Shown in pieces: positions 45,759 through 55,570 of a stretch of DNA of 64,000 nt. Origin of the DNA: Nocardioides marmoriginsengisoli (GTDB taxonomy: Bacteria; Actinomycetota; Actinomycetes; Propionibacteriales; Nocardioidaceae); contig NZ_RJSE01000005.1 in NCBI RefSeq assembly GCF_003725695.1, forward strand, positions 223,096 to 287,095, written 5' to 3'. Positions within the stretch are counted from its first letter, which is position 1, and every line of letters begins with the position of its first letter. The notes beneath the pieces were generated by a model, which was given only the letters and a program-made list of their open reading frames with translations, made no database searches and had not been told where the DNA came from. The translations under genes were made by a program, and so were the position numbers.

Positions 45759-48581
45759 ATGGGTTCTCTTCAGACCAAGCAACGTTCCGCGATCGCCGTC
45801 GTAGCGGGCCTCGTGCTCGCACTGACCGGCCTCGTCGGCCCCGCCAGCGCGGCCACGTCGCGGACCGCCACTCTCGGCGTCAGTCCGACCACGCAGAACG
45901 TGGGTTCACCGGTGACGCTTACCGGCAACGTGAGCAAGTCCGGCAAGGGCGCGGTCGTCAAGATTCAGCGCCGCGCCGGCTCCGCCGCCTGGGTCACCGC
46001 GGGTCAGACCAAGACCACCTCCACCGCGGGCCGCTACTCGGTCAAGCTGAACCTGCCCGCCTACGCCGGCACCTACAGCTTCCGCGCCTACGCGCCGAAG
46101 ACGAGCAAGTTCCGTGCCGCGTACTCCCCGGCACGCGCCGTGACCGCGCTGCGCAAGGCGACCGCGACGATCACGTCGGCGACGCCGGCGACGATCCCGC
46201 TGGGCTCGTCGAGCAACCTGGCCGGCAAGGTCACCCCGTTCACCACCGGCACGGTGGCCGTCATCCAGAAGCTCACCAGCGGCACCTGGTCGACCGCGAC
46301 CACCGCCACCGTGAAGTCCGACGGCACCTTCCTCGCCAACGTCAGCCCGACCGCCACCACGACGTACCGGGCCTACGTTCCGCGCAACGGCCTGAACGCC
46401 GTGGCCATCTCCGCCGGGAAGACCGTCAACGTCGGACCCGCGCAGACCCCGCCGAACATCACCAGCCCGGCCACGCTGCCCGAGGGTGACAAGGGCGTCG
46501 CCTACTCGACCACGCTCACCAAGACCGGCGGCGCCGGCACCTGGTCGCTGGTCTCCGGGCTGCTGCCGGCCGGCGTCACCCTGAACGGCGCCACCGGCGT
46601 CCTCTCCGGCACCCCCACCGCAGGCGGGACGACGAACTTCACGATCAAGTTCACCGAGACCGCCACGAACCTCACCGACAGCCAGGCGTTCACCCTGGTG
46701 ATCACGCCGCCGCCGACGATCACGACGGCCTCCCTGCCGGACGCGACGCGCGGCCTGCCCTACACGACCACCCTGGCCAAGACCGGCAAGGCCGGCACCT
46801 GGTCGCTCTTCGAGGGCAACACCCTTCCGGCCGGTCTCAGCCTGAACGCCACCACCGGTGAGATCTCCGGGACCACCACGGCCGCCGCTGCCACCTACCC
46901 GGTCTACGCGGTCTTCACCGAGACCTCGACGAGCCGGACCGCCTTCCGGGCGCTGGCCCTGAAGCTGGTCGACGCTCCGCCGGCCGGCTCCCCGGCGATC
47001 ACCACCACGACCCTCCCAGACGCCGACAAGGGCGTTGCCTACACGACGACGCTGGCCAAGACCGGTGCCGCCGGCACCTGGTCGCTCAACTCCGGGTCCC
47101 TTCCGGCCGGGATCACCCTGACGCCCGCCACCGGCGAGCTGGCGGGAACCCCGACCGCCGCCGGCACCGCGAGCTTCGAGGTGAAGTTCACCGAGACCAC
47201 CTCCGGTCTCTCCGCGGTCAAGGCGCTCACCCTGCTGGTGACCCCGGCCCCCGCCATCACCACCACGGTGCTGCCGACCGCGACCCGGGGCGCGCCGTAC
47301 ACGACGACGTTGGCCAAGACCGGCAAGGCCGGCACCTGGTCGCTCGTCACCAACCCGCCGCTGCTGCCGCTGCCGGCCGGCCTGACCCTCAACCCGGCCA
47401 CCGGTGAGATCTCCGGCACGACCACCGCGGCGGCCGCGACGTACCCGGTCTACCCCGTCTTCACCGAGACCTCGACCGGTCGGCAGGCAGCCGCCTCGCT
47501 GGCCCTGACGGTGGCCGAGCCCGGTACGCCGGGCGAGGTGACGATCACGACCACCACGCTCCCGGACGCCGACAAGGGCGTCGCCTACACGACGACGCTG
47601 ACCAAGACCGGCGGTGCCGGCGTCTGGACCGTCGTCACCGGCAGCCTGCCGGCGGGCATCACGCTGGCCCCGGCCACGGGCGTGCTCTCCGGCACCCCGA
47701 CCGCGGGCGGCACCGCGAGCTTCGAGGTGAAGTTCACCGAGACCAGCTCCGGGACCTCGGCCCTCAAGGCGCTCACCCTGCTGGTGACCCCGCCGCCGAC
47801 GATCACCACGACGACGCTGCCGGACGCGACCCGGAACGTGGCCTACACCGCCACCCTGGCCAAGACCGGCAAGGCCGGCACCTGGTCGCTCGTGCCGGAG
47901 ACCACCCTGCCGACCGGGCTGACCCTCGACAGCGCCACCGGCGTGATCTCGGGGACGACTCCCGGACCCGCCGCCACCTACCCCGTCTACCCGGTCTTCA
48001 CGGAGACCTCGACGGGCCGCAGCGTCGCCGCCGCGCTCTCCCTCAAGGTCGGCCCGGCCGACCCGGTGGTGACCACCACCAGCATCCCGACCGGGATCAC
48101 CGGGGCCGCCTACAGCCAGCAGCTGGAGAAGACCGGCGCGGCGGGCACCTGGGCGCTCAAGAACGGCGTCCTGCCGGACGGCGTCACGTTGTCGGCCGCG
48201 GGCCTGCTCGCCGGGACGCCGACCACGGTGGGCGACTACGGCTTCACGGTGACCTTCACCGAGACAGCCACGGGCTTCTTCGACAACCAGGTCTACCTGC
48301 TGCACGTCGAGGCGCCGGGCTCCCCGCAGATCACCTCGCCGGCCGTGCTGCCGGACGCCACCAAGGGCACGCCGTACTCGTACACCGTGGACGGCGACGG
48401 CACCGGCACCTGGTCGATTGCCTACCAGATCCTGCCCCCGGGGATCACCCTGAACGCGGCCACCGGCGCTCTCACCGGGACGCCGACCGTGAAGGGCGAC
48501 TTCCTCTTCATCCTCAAGTACACGACCGGCTCGGGCTCCAACACCAAGGTGTTCAGCATCCACGTGGCCGACACCCCGTAG
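45759..48581 (+). CDS. Secreted protein with two beta-sandwich and eight Ig-like (He_PIG) repeats
   Basis: A 940-residue secreted protein. The signal peptide is AIAVVAGLVLALTGLVGPASA. Two ~95-residue sandwich domains follow (ATLGVSPTTQNVGSPVTL and ATITSATPATIPLGSS), then eight repeats of about 85-95 residues with the core LPAGITLxxATGxLSGTP, ending without a membrane anchor. Repeats 1-6 alternate between a SGTPTAGGTASFEVKFTET form and an ISGTTTAAAATYPVYPVFTE form. No Cys in the repeats. Probably a surface or matrix protein. A two-component system follows 24 bases later. Confidence 0.85.
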   Translation: MGSLQTKQRSAIAVVAGLVLALTGLVGPASAATSRTATLGVSPTTQNVGSPVTLTGNVSKSGKGAVVKIQRRAGSAAWVTAGQTKTTSTAGRYSVKLNLPAYAGTYSFRAYAPKTSKFRAAYSPARAVTALRKATATITSATPATIPLGSSSNLAGKVTPFTTGTVAVIQKLTSGTWSTATTATVKSDGTFLANVSPTATTTYRAYVPRNGLNAVAISAGKTVNVGPAQTPPNITSPATLPEGDKGVAYSTTLTKTGGAGTWSLVSGLLPAGVTLNGATGVLSGTPTAGGTTNFTIKFTETATNLTDSQAFTLVITPPPTITTASLPDATRGLPYTTTLAKTGKAGTWSLFEGNTLPAGLSLNATTGEISGTTTAAAATYPVYAVFTETSTSRTAFRALALKLVDAPPAGSPAITTTTLPDADKGVAYTTTLAKTGAAGTWSLNSGSLPAGITLTPATGELAGTPTAAGTASFEVKFTETTSGLSAVKALTLLVTPAPAITTTVLPTATRGAPYTTTLAKTGKAGTWSLVTNPPLLPLPAGLTLNPATGEISGTTTAAAATYPVYPVFTETSTGRQAAASLALTVAEPGTPGEVTITTTTLPDADKGVAYTTTLTKTGGAGVWTVVTGSLPAGITLAPATGVLSGTPTAGGTASFEVKFTETSSGTSALKALTLLVTPPPTITTTTLPDATRNVAYTATLAKTGKAGTWSLVPETTLPTGLTLDSATGVISGTTPGPAATYPVYPVFTETSTGRSVAAALSLKVGPADPVVTTTSIPTGITGAAYSQQLEKTGAAGTWALKNGVLPDGVTLSAAGLLAGTPTTVGDYGFTVTFTETATGFFDNQVYLLHVEAPGSPQITSPAVLPDATKGTPYSYTVDGDGTGTWSIAYQILPPGITLNAATGALTGTPTVKGDFLFILKYTTGSGSNTKVFSIHVADTP

Positions 48582-48605
48582 CCGGACCGGTGTGAGACTG
48601 GGACC

Positions 48606-49283
48606 ATGCGGATCCTGGTCGTCGAGGACGAGAAGCGGCTGGCCGCGTCTCTTCGCACCGGGCTGGAAGCCGAGGGCTTCGCCGTCGACGTGGCGTACGA
48701 CGGCGGCGAAGGCCTCTGGTACGCGCGCGAGCACGCCTACGACGCGATCCTGCTCGACATCATGCTGCCGGTGCTGAACGGCTACAAGGTCTGCGAGACG
48801 CTGCGCGCCGAGGAGATCTGGACGCCGATCCTCATGCTCACCGCCAAGGACGGCGAGTGGGACGAGGTGGAGGCGCTCGACACCGGTGCGGACGACTACG
48901 TCACCAAGCCGTTCTCCTTCGTGGTCCTGCTCGCCCGGTTGCGCTCGTTGCTGCGCCGCGGAGCCGCCGAGCGGCCCGCTCAGCTGGTCGTCGGCGACCT
49001 GGTCTACGACCCGGCTGCGCGGCAGGTGACCCGGGCCGGGACCGAGCTGAGCCTGACCAGCCGGGAGCTCTCGGTCCTCGAGCTGCTGATGCGCCGTGCC
49101 GGTGACGTCGTGACCAAGGCCGAGATCCTCCACCACGTCTGGGACTACGCGTTCGAGGGCGACCCGAACATCATCGAGGTCTACATCGGCCGCATCCGGC
49201 GCAAGGTCGACAAGCCGTTCGGGCGCGAGGACATCGAGACCCTGCGCGGCAGCGGGTACCGGCTGCGGGCGGCGGCCCGATGA
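48606..49283 (+). CDS. OmpR-family response regulator
   Basis: A 225-residue regulator: receiver domain with phospho-acceptor Asp51 in ILLDIMLPVLNG and Lys in DDYVTKPFSF, and a winged-helix DNA-binding domain (LTSRELSVLELLMRRAGDVVTKAEIL to YIGRIRRKVDKPF). Its stop overlaps the kinase gene by ATGA. Starts 24 bases after the Ig-repeat gene, so it may be co-transcribed with it. Confidence 0.94.
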   Translation: MRILVVEDEKRLAASLRTGLEAEGFAVDVAYDGGEGLWYAREHAYDAILLDIMLPVLNGYKVCETLRAEEIWTPILMLTAKDGEWDEVEALDTGADDYVTKPFSFVVLLARLRSLLRRGAAERPAQLVVGDLVYDPAARQVTRAGTELSLTSRELSVLELLMRRAGDVVTKAEILHHVWDYAFEGDPNIIEVYIGRIRRKVDKPFGREDIETLRGSGYRLRAAAR

Positions 49284-50632
49284 CCTTGCTGAGCCGTGCG
49301 ACCTCGTCGGTCCGGGTCCGCGTCACCGTGGTCGCGTCGCTGTTCGTCCTCGTCGTGACCGCCGTCGGCTCGGTGGTGGTCGTGCTGGTGATCGGGCACT
49401 CCCTCAGCCAGGGCCTGATCGACTCGGCCGGGCAGGACGCCGCCGCGATCGACGCCCAGCTCGGCCGCGGTGTCACCCCGGCCGCAGCAGCCACCACCGG
49501 CCGCAACGACGTGCTCGTCCAGCTGATCGACAACAGCGGCGCGGTCGTGGCCAGCGACCAGCCGGCCCAGCTCGAGGAACCGCTGCGGACCACCGCCGGC
49601 GTGACCGGGACCGTCGTCGTCCCCGGCCTGGTCGACACGTACACGGTGGTCGCGCGCCGGGCGTCGGCCAGCTCCCAGCCGGTCGCCCTGATCGTGGTCG
49701 GACGCTCGACCGAGCAGCGCGACAACACCCGGGCGGAGATGGCGCGGGCGCTCGGGATCGCCGTCCCGCTGGTCGTCCTCGCCCTCGGCGTGATCGTCTG
49801 GATCAGCGTCGGACGGGCGCTGCGGCCGGTCGAGGTGATGCGCGAGCAGGCGGACCAGATCACTGCCACCCACCTCCCGGACCGGCTCGCCGTGCCCGCG
49901 GGCTCGGACGAGATCCCCCGCCTGGCGCACACCCTCAACGAGATGCTGGACCGGATCGACGACGGCCAGAGGCTGCAGCGTCAGTTCGTCTCGGACGCCT
50001 CCCACGAGCTGCGCTCGCCGCTGGCAGTGATCCGGCAGACCGCGGAGGTCGCCCGCGCGCACCCGGACCGGATCGGCGTCGACCAGCTCGCTGACGACGT
50101 GCTGCACGAGGGCGGCCGACTGGAGGCCCTGGTCGGTGCGCTGCTGCTGCTGGCCCGCCTCGAAGGGCATCCGGCGCTGCACACCGAGCCGGTCGACCTG
50201 GACGACATCGTCCTGGTCGAAGTGGCCCGGCTGCGCGACGCCGGCGCCCGGGTCGCCCTCGACGTCTCGGCCGTGAGCGCCGGCCAGACCCGGGGCAGCG
50301 CGGTGCTGCTCGGCCAGGTCGTGAGCAACCTGTTGGCGAACGCCGTCCGGCACGCGTCCACGACCGTGCGGGTCGGCTTGCACCAGACCGGGCAGCACGT
50401 CGAGCTCCTCGTCGACGACGACGGCGCCGGGGTGCCGCCGGAGAAGCAGGACGCGATCTTCGAGCGGTTCGTGCGACTCGACGAGGCCCGGACCCGGGAC
50501 GAGGGCGGTAGCGGACTGGGCCTGGCGATCGTCCGCTCGATCGTGCTCGCCGTCGGCGGCTCGGTCACGGTCGGTACGGCGCCGCAGGGAGGAGCCAGGT
50601 TCACGGTCCTCCTCCCCACAGAAGCGGACTAG
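49280..50632 (+). CDS. Sensor histidine kinase
   Basis: A 450-residue kinase, two membrane segments (about 16-38 and 158-176) around a ~120-residue extracytoplasmic sensor, HAMP, H-box SDASHELRSPLAVIR (His242), N-box SNLLANAVRHA and G-boxes DDDGAGVPPEKQ and GSGLGLAIVRSI. It pairs with the preceding regulator. Its stop shares CTAG with the convergent DUF347 gene. Signal unknown. Confidence 0.94.
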   Translation: MTLLSRATSSVRVRVTVVASLFVLVVTAVGSVVVVLVIGHSLSQGLIDSAGQDAAAIDAQLGRGVTPAAAATTGRNDVLVQLIDNSGAVVASDQPAQLEEPLRTTAGVTGTVVVPGLVDTYTVVARRASASSQPVALIVVGRSTEQRDNTRAEMARALGIAVPLVVLALGVIVWISVGRALRPVEVMREQADQITATHLPDRLAVPAGSDEIPRLAHTLNEMLDRIDDGQRLQRQFVSDASHELRSPLAVIRQTAEVARAHPDRIGVDQLADDVLHEGGRLEALVGALLLLARLEGHPALHTEPVDLDDIVLVEVARLRDAGARVALDVSAVSAGQTRGSAVLLGQVVSNLLANAVRHASTTVRVGLHQTGQHVELLVDDDGAGVPPEKQDAIFERFVRLDEARTRDEGGSGLGLAIVRSIVLAVGGSVTVGTAPQGGARFTVLLPTEAD

Positions 50633-51513
50633 CCGACCAGGACGCCGTCGTCCAGGTCGTCGTCCCGGTCGTCTGCCGGGCCATGCTCCGGGTCATGCTC
50701 TGGGCCACTGTTCGACCGGCCGGAGCCGAGCTCGATCACGTCCCGCCGGGTGATCGTCAGGTAGGCGACCAACCCGGCGATGCAGGTCAGGAAGATCGCA
50801 CTGGTCCCGGTCGTCCCCAGCCCGAGACCGCCGTCCGACCGGGGCTGGGACATCAGGTCCCCGATAGAGGCGCCCAGCGGGCGGGTCAGGATGTACGCCA
50901 GCCAGAAGGCCAGCACCGCTCCGAGCCGGAAGCGCAGGTGCGCCACCGTGATCGCCGCGATCGCGACGGCGAAGACCCCGACCGAGAGCAGGTAGCCGAG
51001 TGCGAGCTTCTCCGCCAGCAGGTCGCCGGCGGCAGTGCCGAGCGCGAACGTGAACAGGATCGTCAACCAGTACCAGGCCTCCCGCCGGGTGCTGGTGATG
51101 GTGTGGATCGACAACGTCCGCTCGCTGCGGTACCAGCCGGCGAAGGTCGCGACCAGTGCCAGGGTGAAGACCCCCGTGCTCACCCAGAGCGAGACGCCGA
51201 GGTTGTCGGTCAGGTTGTCGGTGATCAGGGTGCCGACGACGCTGATCAGGACCACCGACACCCAGTAGAGCGGTGCGACGTAGCGGCGTGCTCTGAGCTG
51301 GAGGGCGAGCGCCACCGCCAGCAGGCCGCTCATCACCCAGGACGTGTTGGTCAGACCGAACCCGAGGGTGTCGTTCAGGTAGTCCGCGGCGGTCTCGCCG
51401 ACCGTCGTGCAGAGAATCTTGATGACCCAGAAGTAGAGCGTGACCTCGGGCACCTTGTTGAGCAGAGACCGCAGGTCCACCCTGCGTCCGGATGTCGTGG
51501 GAGTCGGTGTCAT
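50629..51513 (-). CDS. DUF347 (COG4705) multi-pass membrane protein
   Basis: A 294-residue protein with about eight hydrophobic segments arranged as internal repeats containing K-x-L-x-T-x-x-G-E/T-x-x-A/G-D (VIKILCTTVGETAADYLND; LTILFTFALGTAAGDLLAE). An acidic tail follows. Family function not established. ATG 51513 was chosen; GTG 51531 is also in frame. Convergent with the kinase. Confidence 0.8.
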   Translation of the reverse strand: MTPTPTTSGRRVDLRSLLNKVPEVTLYFWVIKILCTTVGETAADYLNDTLGFGLTNTSWVMSGLLAVALALQLRARRYVAPLYWVSVVLISVVGTLITDNLTDNLGVSLWVSTGVFTLALVATFAGWYRSERTLSIHTITSTRREAWYWLTILFTFALGTAAGDLLAEKLALGYLLSVGVFAVAIAAITVAHLRFRLGAVLAFWLAYILTRPLGASIGDLMSQPRSDGGLGLGTTGTSAIFLTCIAGLVAYLTITRRDVIELGSGRSNSGPEHDPEHGPADDRDDDLDDGVLVG

Positions 51514-51602
51514 GGAAGCAGCGTGGGACACCGTCCCTGACTCCCACCTGAACAGCCGGACCCTTCAGGAGAAGTTCAGCCGGCAGGCTCTACCTTTGCT
51601 TC

Positions 51603-53120
51603 GTGGCAGCTGACCTGACGACCCGGAAGACGACCCGGTGGACGACCCCGAAAGCGGCACCGGCCGTGCTCTGGGCGACGATCGCCGCGGTGCTGGCGAT
51701 CCGGCTGCTGCACATGCGCGACGGCGCCTCCCCCGACGAGGGCGGGTTCCTGGTCGTCGCCTCCCAGTGGCACTCCGGCGGCTCCTCGTTGTACGGCGAC
51801 TACTGGGTCGACCGGCCGCCGCTGCTGATCACGGTCTTCAAGCTGATCGACCTCCTCGGCGGCGTGGTTGCGCTGCGGATCGTGGGCGCGCTGATCTGCG
51901 CCCTGACGATCTGGATGCTGCACTCCACCGCGCGCCGGGTCTTCGGCGAGCGGCCCGCGGCCTGGACGGCGATCACCGCGGGCGCCTTGCTGATCAGTCC
52001 GCTGTACGGCGCGATCGACGTCAACGGCGAGCTGATCGCGCTCCCGTTCGTGGTGCTCGGGATCCGGCTGGCCGTCGAGGCCGTCCTGGCCGAGGACGGC
52101 CTGGTCGCCCGCCTGGCCGCCCTCGGCGCCGGCATGGCTGCGGTGGCCGCGGTGCTGGTGAAGCAGAACATGGCCGACGTGGTCGTGTTCGCGGCGATCG
52201 CCTGGGTGGTCGGCTGGCGGGTGCGCCGGATCTCCGGTTCCCGGCTGCTGGCGCTGGTCGGCTTCGCCGCCCTCGGTGCGGTACTGGCGTACGCGCTGGT
52301 GATGCTCTGGGCGCTCGCCCACGGCACCTCGCCGTACGCCGCCTACGAGGCCACCTACCCGTTCCGGGTCAAGGCCGGCGAGCTGATCGCCGACGACCTG
52401 CGCACCTCCAGCAGCGAGCGACTGCGCAACCTCGTGCACGCGTTCCTCGGCAGCATGGTGCCGATCGTGCTCGCCGCGACGGCCGTCTTCGGGCTGCGCC
52501 GGTCCCGCGAACCGTGGATGCTCTTCGCACTCGCCGGTCTGCTGGCCTGGGGCGCGTTCTCGGTGCTCGCCGGCGGCAGCTACTGGCTGCACTACCTGAT
52601 CGAGACCCTGCCGGCGGTCGCCCTGTCCGCCGGCGTCCTCGCTGCGGCCGCACCCCGGATCGTCCGGCCGGTCGTCGGCCTGGTCGCCCTCTCCGGGCTG
52701 ATCGCCGGCACCACCGTGATCTTCTCCCCCACCCCGACGCCGGGCACCGAGATCGGCCGCGCCCTGGACGCCGTCGCCCGCCCCGGCGACACCGTGATCT
52801 CGGCCTTCGGCGACGCCGACATCCTCCGCGTCACCGGGATGCGATCGCCGTACCCGTACCTGTGGAGCCTGCCCTCCCGGGTCCGGGACCCGGAGATGAC
52901 GCTGCTGCGCGGGGTCCTGACCGGGCCGGACGCGCCCGCCTGGATCGTGGTCCGCGGCCCGGGCACCGAGACCCGGTTGAAGCGCCGCGGAGCGATGGCC
53001 GAGATCACCGACCGCTACCGGAAGGTCGGCACGGTCTGCGAGCGGAACATCTACCTGCGCGACGACCTGGAGCGGAGCGCCCCGGTCACACCTGCCGGTG
53101 CGGACTGCGGCCCGCGCTGA
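51603..53120 (+). CDS. Membrane glycosyltransferase-like protein (GT39/ArnT type)
   Basis: A 505-residue multi-pass protein. After the first membrane helix comes DGASPDEGGFLVVASQ with the Asp-Glu pair typical of GT-C enzymes, then DYWVDRPPLLITVFKLID, the R-P-P motif of ArnT/PMT relatives. About ten more membrane segments and a soluble C-terminal domain follow (VISAFGDADILRVTG). It likely uses a polyprenyl-phosphate sugar; acceptor unknown. GTG start. The 3' end overlaps the convergent adenylation-acyltransferase gene by 70 bases. Confidence 0.8.
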   Translation: MAADLTTRKTTRWTTPKAAPAVLWATIAAVLAIRLLHMRDGASPDEGGFLVVASQWHSGGSSLYGDYWVDRPPLLITVFKLIDLLGGVVALRIVGALICALTIWMLHSTARRVFGERPAAWTAITAGALLISPLYGAIDVNGELIALPFVVLGIRLAVEAVLAEDGLVARLAALGAGMAAVAAVLVKQNMADVVVFAAIAWVVGWRVRRISGSRLLALVGFAALGAVLAYALVMLWALAHGTSPYAAYEATYPFRVKAGELIADDLRTSSSERLRNLVHAFLGSMVPIVLAATAVFGLRRSREPWMLFALAGLLAWGAFSVLAGGSYWLHYLIETLPAVALSAGVLAAAAPRIVRPVVGLVALSGLIAGTTVIFSPTPTPGTEIGRALDAVARPGDTVISAFGDADILRVTGMRSPYPYLWSLPSRVRDPEMTLLRGVLTGPDAPAWIVVRGPGTETRLKRRGAMAEITDRYRKVGTVCERNIYLRDDLERSAPVTPAGADCGPR

Positions 53121-55570
53121 ACCAGCAGCCGCCGCCCGCGGGTGTACAGCCACCACGCCAGGACGCCGACAGCCAGCGACGCCGCCCAGGCCAGCACCGA
53201 GCTTCGGTTCTCCAGGTGCGGGTAGACCTGCCAGTGGGTGAGGTAGACGAACAGCGACGCCGAGGCCAGCAGTCCGACCAGCCGGTCCAGCGGACGCGGC
53301 ACCGGGATCGTCGGGATCCACAGGATCGCCAGGATGCCGACGATGATCACCCACTCGCGCTGCAGGTCGTCGGGGATGAAGCCGAGCACGGTGACCGGCA
53401 CGAGCGCGGTGACCAGCAGCCGCTGGGGCAGGGTCCGTGCCGTGAAGACCAGCCAGCCCAGCGCCACGAACCACGCGGTGCGCTCGATCGCGAACCGCTC
53501 CAGGTGCCCCGCCGAGTAGTCGAACGAGGCCCGCAGCGCCAGGGCGCCGGCCAGGACCATTCCGGCGGCGGCGAACGGGTACCGCCGGATCACCCGGTCG
53601 ACGGCCGGGATCGCGACCAGCGCGGCCACACCGACGGTGGACCACAGGGCGCTCTCCAGGAACCACAGGTGCCAGTCGTCCGACCAGCCTCTGCCCCCGA
53701 CGAACCCGTGCACCAGGAACACCGCGGGCCAGTTGTAGACCCCGAGAAGCAGCGTCACCGGCACCAGCCACAGCAGTACCGGGATCGCCGTGTCGCGGAT
53801 CGTCCGGCCCAGCGCCAGCAGCCGGTCTGCTCGAGTCGGTGAGCTGAGCGCGAACCGCCCCAGCGCGAACCCGTACGCCGCCAGCAGCACGTGCGCGCCG
53901 CCCATCACGTTCCAGAGCTCGGTGTGCGAGCCGACGATCAGCACGATGGCGAGCGCCCGCACCAGCACCGGCGTCTCGACGGCGGCCCACCAGCGGCGGC
54001 GGCGCACTCGCAGCGCGGAGAGCTCGGCCACCGAGCAGCTGGGCCAGTCGGCCGGTACGGCGCCGAGCAGGCGCTCCAGGCGGACGTAGGTCTCGACGTA
54101 CGAGAGCGAGTCGCCGCCGAGGCTGACGAAGCTGTCCTCCGGTGCGACCGGACGGCCGAAGACGATCGCGTACTCACCGCGGACGTCGACACCCGTCGTG
54201 GCCGGCAGCGGCACCTCGCCGAGCGCGGCCAGGTCCGGCTTGCCGGTCGCGGTGACCGGGAAGGCAGTCAGGGTCTGGACGGTGATCGCGTGCCCCGGAA
54301 CGCAGTGCTGCCCGGCGAGCAGCTGAGCAGCACGATCCTGATCCGCCTCGTCGAGCACGAAGGCGCGGAGCCGGTCCGGGGTGGCGACCAGCCGGGCCGT
54401 GACGCCCTGCTCGGCGAGCATGGTCTCGGCATGGTCGAGGTCGAGCCGGACCCCGAACAGCTTCGCCATCCGGCTGCTCCGGCCGACGATCTCGAAGAGC
54501 CCGTCGTCGTGCTGGACCGCGAGGTCACCGGTGCGGAGCTCGGTGACGGTCCGGCCGAGAGCCAGGTCCGCCGGCGTCCGGGCGTAGCCGAGCATCACGT
54601 TGGGACCGGTGTAGACGAGCTCGCCGTCGTCGAGGCGGAGGTCGCCGCCGTCGATCGGCACCCCGATGCACTCGGGCCGGTCGGCAGCCAGGTGCGGAGG
54701 CAGGTAGGCCATCCGTGCGGTGGCCTCCGTCTGGCCGTACATCACCACCAGGTCGACACCGCAATCCGCGGCGCGCTCGGCCAGGTCGCGCACCCGTGCC
54801 GGCGGCATCCGGCCGCCCGCCTGGGTGGCCTGCCGCAGCCCGGGCTGCCGCGTCCAGTCGACGCCCGCCCGGTCCAGCAGCTCGTAGGTGTACGGCACGC
54901 CCGCGAACGATGTCGCGCCGGCCGCGGCGAACTCGTCCCAGAACTCCGGCTCGACGACCGACCGCTCGGTGAGAAAGACGCTGCCGCCGGCGTACAGGTG
55001 GCTGTTGAGCACCGAGAGGCCGTAGCAGTACTGGAACGGCAGGGTGGTGGCCGCGCGCGCGTCCGGGCCGAGCTTCAGGTACGACGCGATCGCGGCGGCG
55101 TTGGCGCGCAGGTTCTCCCGTGACAGGCGCACCAGCTTGGGGGTCCCGGTGGATCCGGAGGTGCCGAGCAGGACGGCGAGGTCCGGGTGCAGCTCGTGGG
55201 CGGAGATCTCCCGGACGCTCTCCAGCTCCCAGCCGTCCCGGCCCCGGGTGCAGCGCACGTCCGGGTCGTACTCGGCGATCAGCCGCTCCAGCTGCTGGCG
55301 CGATGCCGGCCCGGTCTGCCGCGGCACCAGCAGCACCGGGTGCCGGCCACGGAGCGCCGCCAGGTAGGTCACCAGCGGCTCGAGCTCGTTGGCGCACTCC
55401 AGCAGGATCAGCCGGCGGGCGATGCCGAGCCGGTCCGCCTGCTCGTCGACCAGCAGGTCGAGCTCGGCGTAGGTGAGGCTGCGCTCCCCCAGCACCAGCG
55501 CGACAGCATCGCCGTGCCCGGCCAGGTCGAGGACCGGCAGGTCGGCGGGGTACTCACGGAGGACGGTCAC
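53051..55570 (-). CDS. Adenylation - carrier - acyltransferase-3 fusion protein
   Basis: An 839-residue protein with three modules. Residues 1-450 are an AMP-forming adenylation domain: LGTSGSTGTPK (136-146), YGQTEA (278-283), TGDLAV (347-352), and the catalytic Lys444 in PVTATGK. Residues ~460-525 are a carrier domain with SLGGDSLSYVE and phosphopantetheine Ser488. Residues ~535-820 are a ~10-helix membrane domain with VRALAIVLIVGSH, where Arg538 and His549 make the R-x10-H motif of acyltransferase-3. It should activate an acyl or amino acid, load it on its own carrier and hand it across the membrane. GTG start overlaps fbpC by four bases. Substrate and acceptor unknown. Confidence 0.83.
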   Translation of the reverse strand: MTVLREYPADLPVLDLAGHGDAVALVLGERSLTYAELDLLVDEQADRLGIARRLILLECANELEPLVTYLAALRGRHPVLLVPRQTGPASRQQLERLIAEYDPDVRCTRGRDGWELESVREISAHELHPDLAVLLGTSGSTGTPKLVRLSRENLRANAAAIASYLKLGPDARAATTLPFQYCYGLSVLNSHLYAGGSVFLTERSVVEPEFWDEFAAAGATSFAGVPYTYELLDRAGVDWTRQPGLRQATQAGGRMPPARVRDLAERAADCGVDLVVMYGQTEATARMAYLPPHLAADRPECIGVPIDGGDLRLDDGELVYTGPNVMLGYARTPADLALGRTVTELRTGDLAVQHDDGLFEIVGRSSRMAKLFGVRLDLDHAETMLAEQGVTARLVATPDRLRAFVLDEADQDRAAQLLAGQHCVPGHAITVQTLTAFPVTATGKPDLAALGEVPLPATTGVDVRGEYAIVFGRPVAPEDSFVSLGGDSLSYVETYVRLERLLGAVPADWPSCSVAELSALRVRRRRWWAAVETPVLVRALAIVLIVGSHTELWNVMGGAHVLLAAYGFALGRFALSSPTRADRLLALGRTIRDTAIPVLLWLVPVTLLLGVYNWPAVFLVHGFVGGRGWSDDWHLWFLESALWSTVGVAALVAIPAVDRVIRRYPFAAAGMVLAGALALRASFDYSAGHLERFAIERTAWFVALGWLVFTARTLPQRLLVTALVPVTVLGFIPDDLQREWVIIVGILAILWIPTIPVPRPLDRLVGLLASASLFVYLTHWQVYPHLENRSSVLAWAASLAVGVLAWWLYTRGRRLLVQRGPQSAPAGVTGALRSRSSRR

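Noticed and set aside
45906-49136. Open frame of over 1000 codons antisense to the Ig-repeat gene and response regulator
   Set aside because: A shadow frame caused by high GC and repetitive Thr/Gly codons. The plus-strand frames have signal peptide, domains and start sites; the antisense product is low-complexity Arg/Gly.
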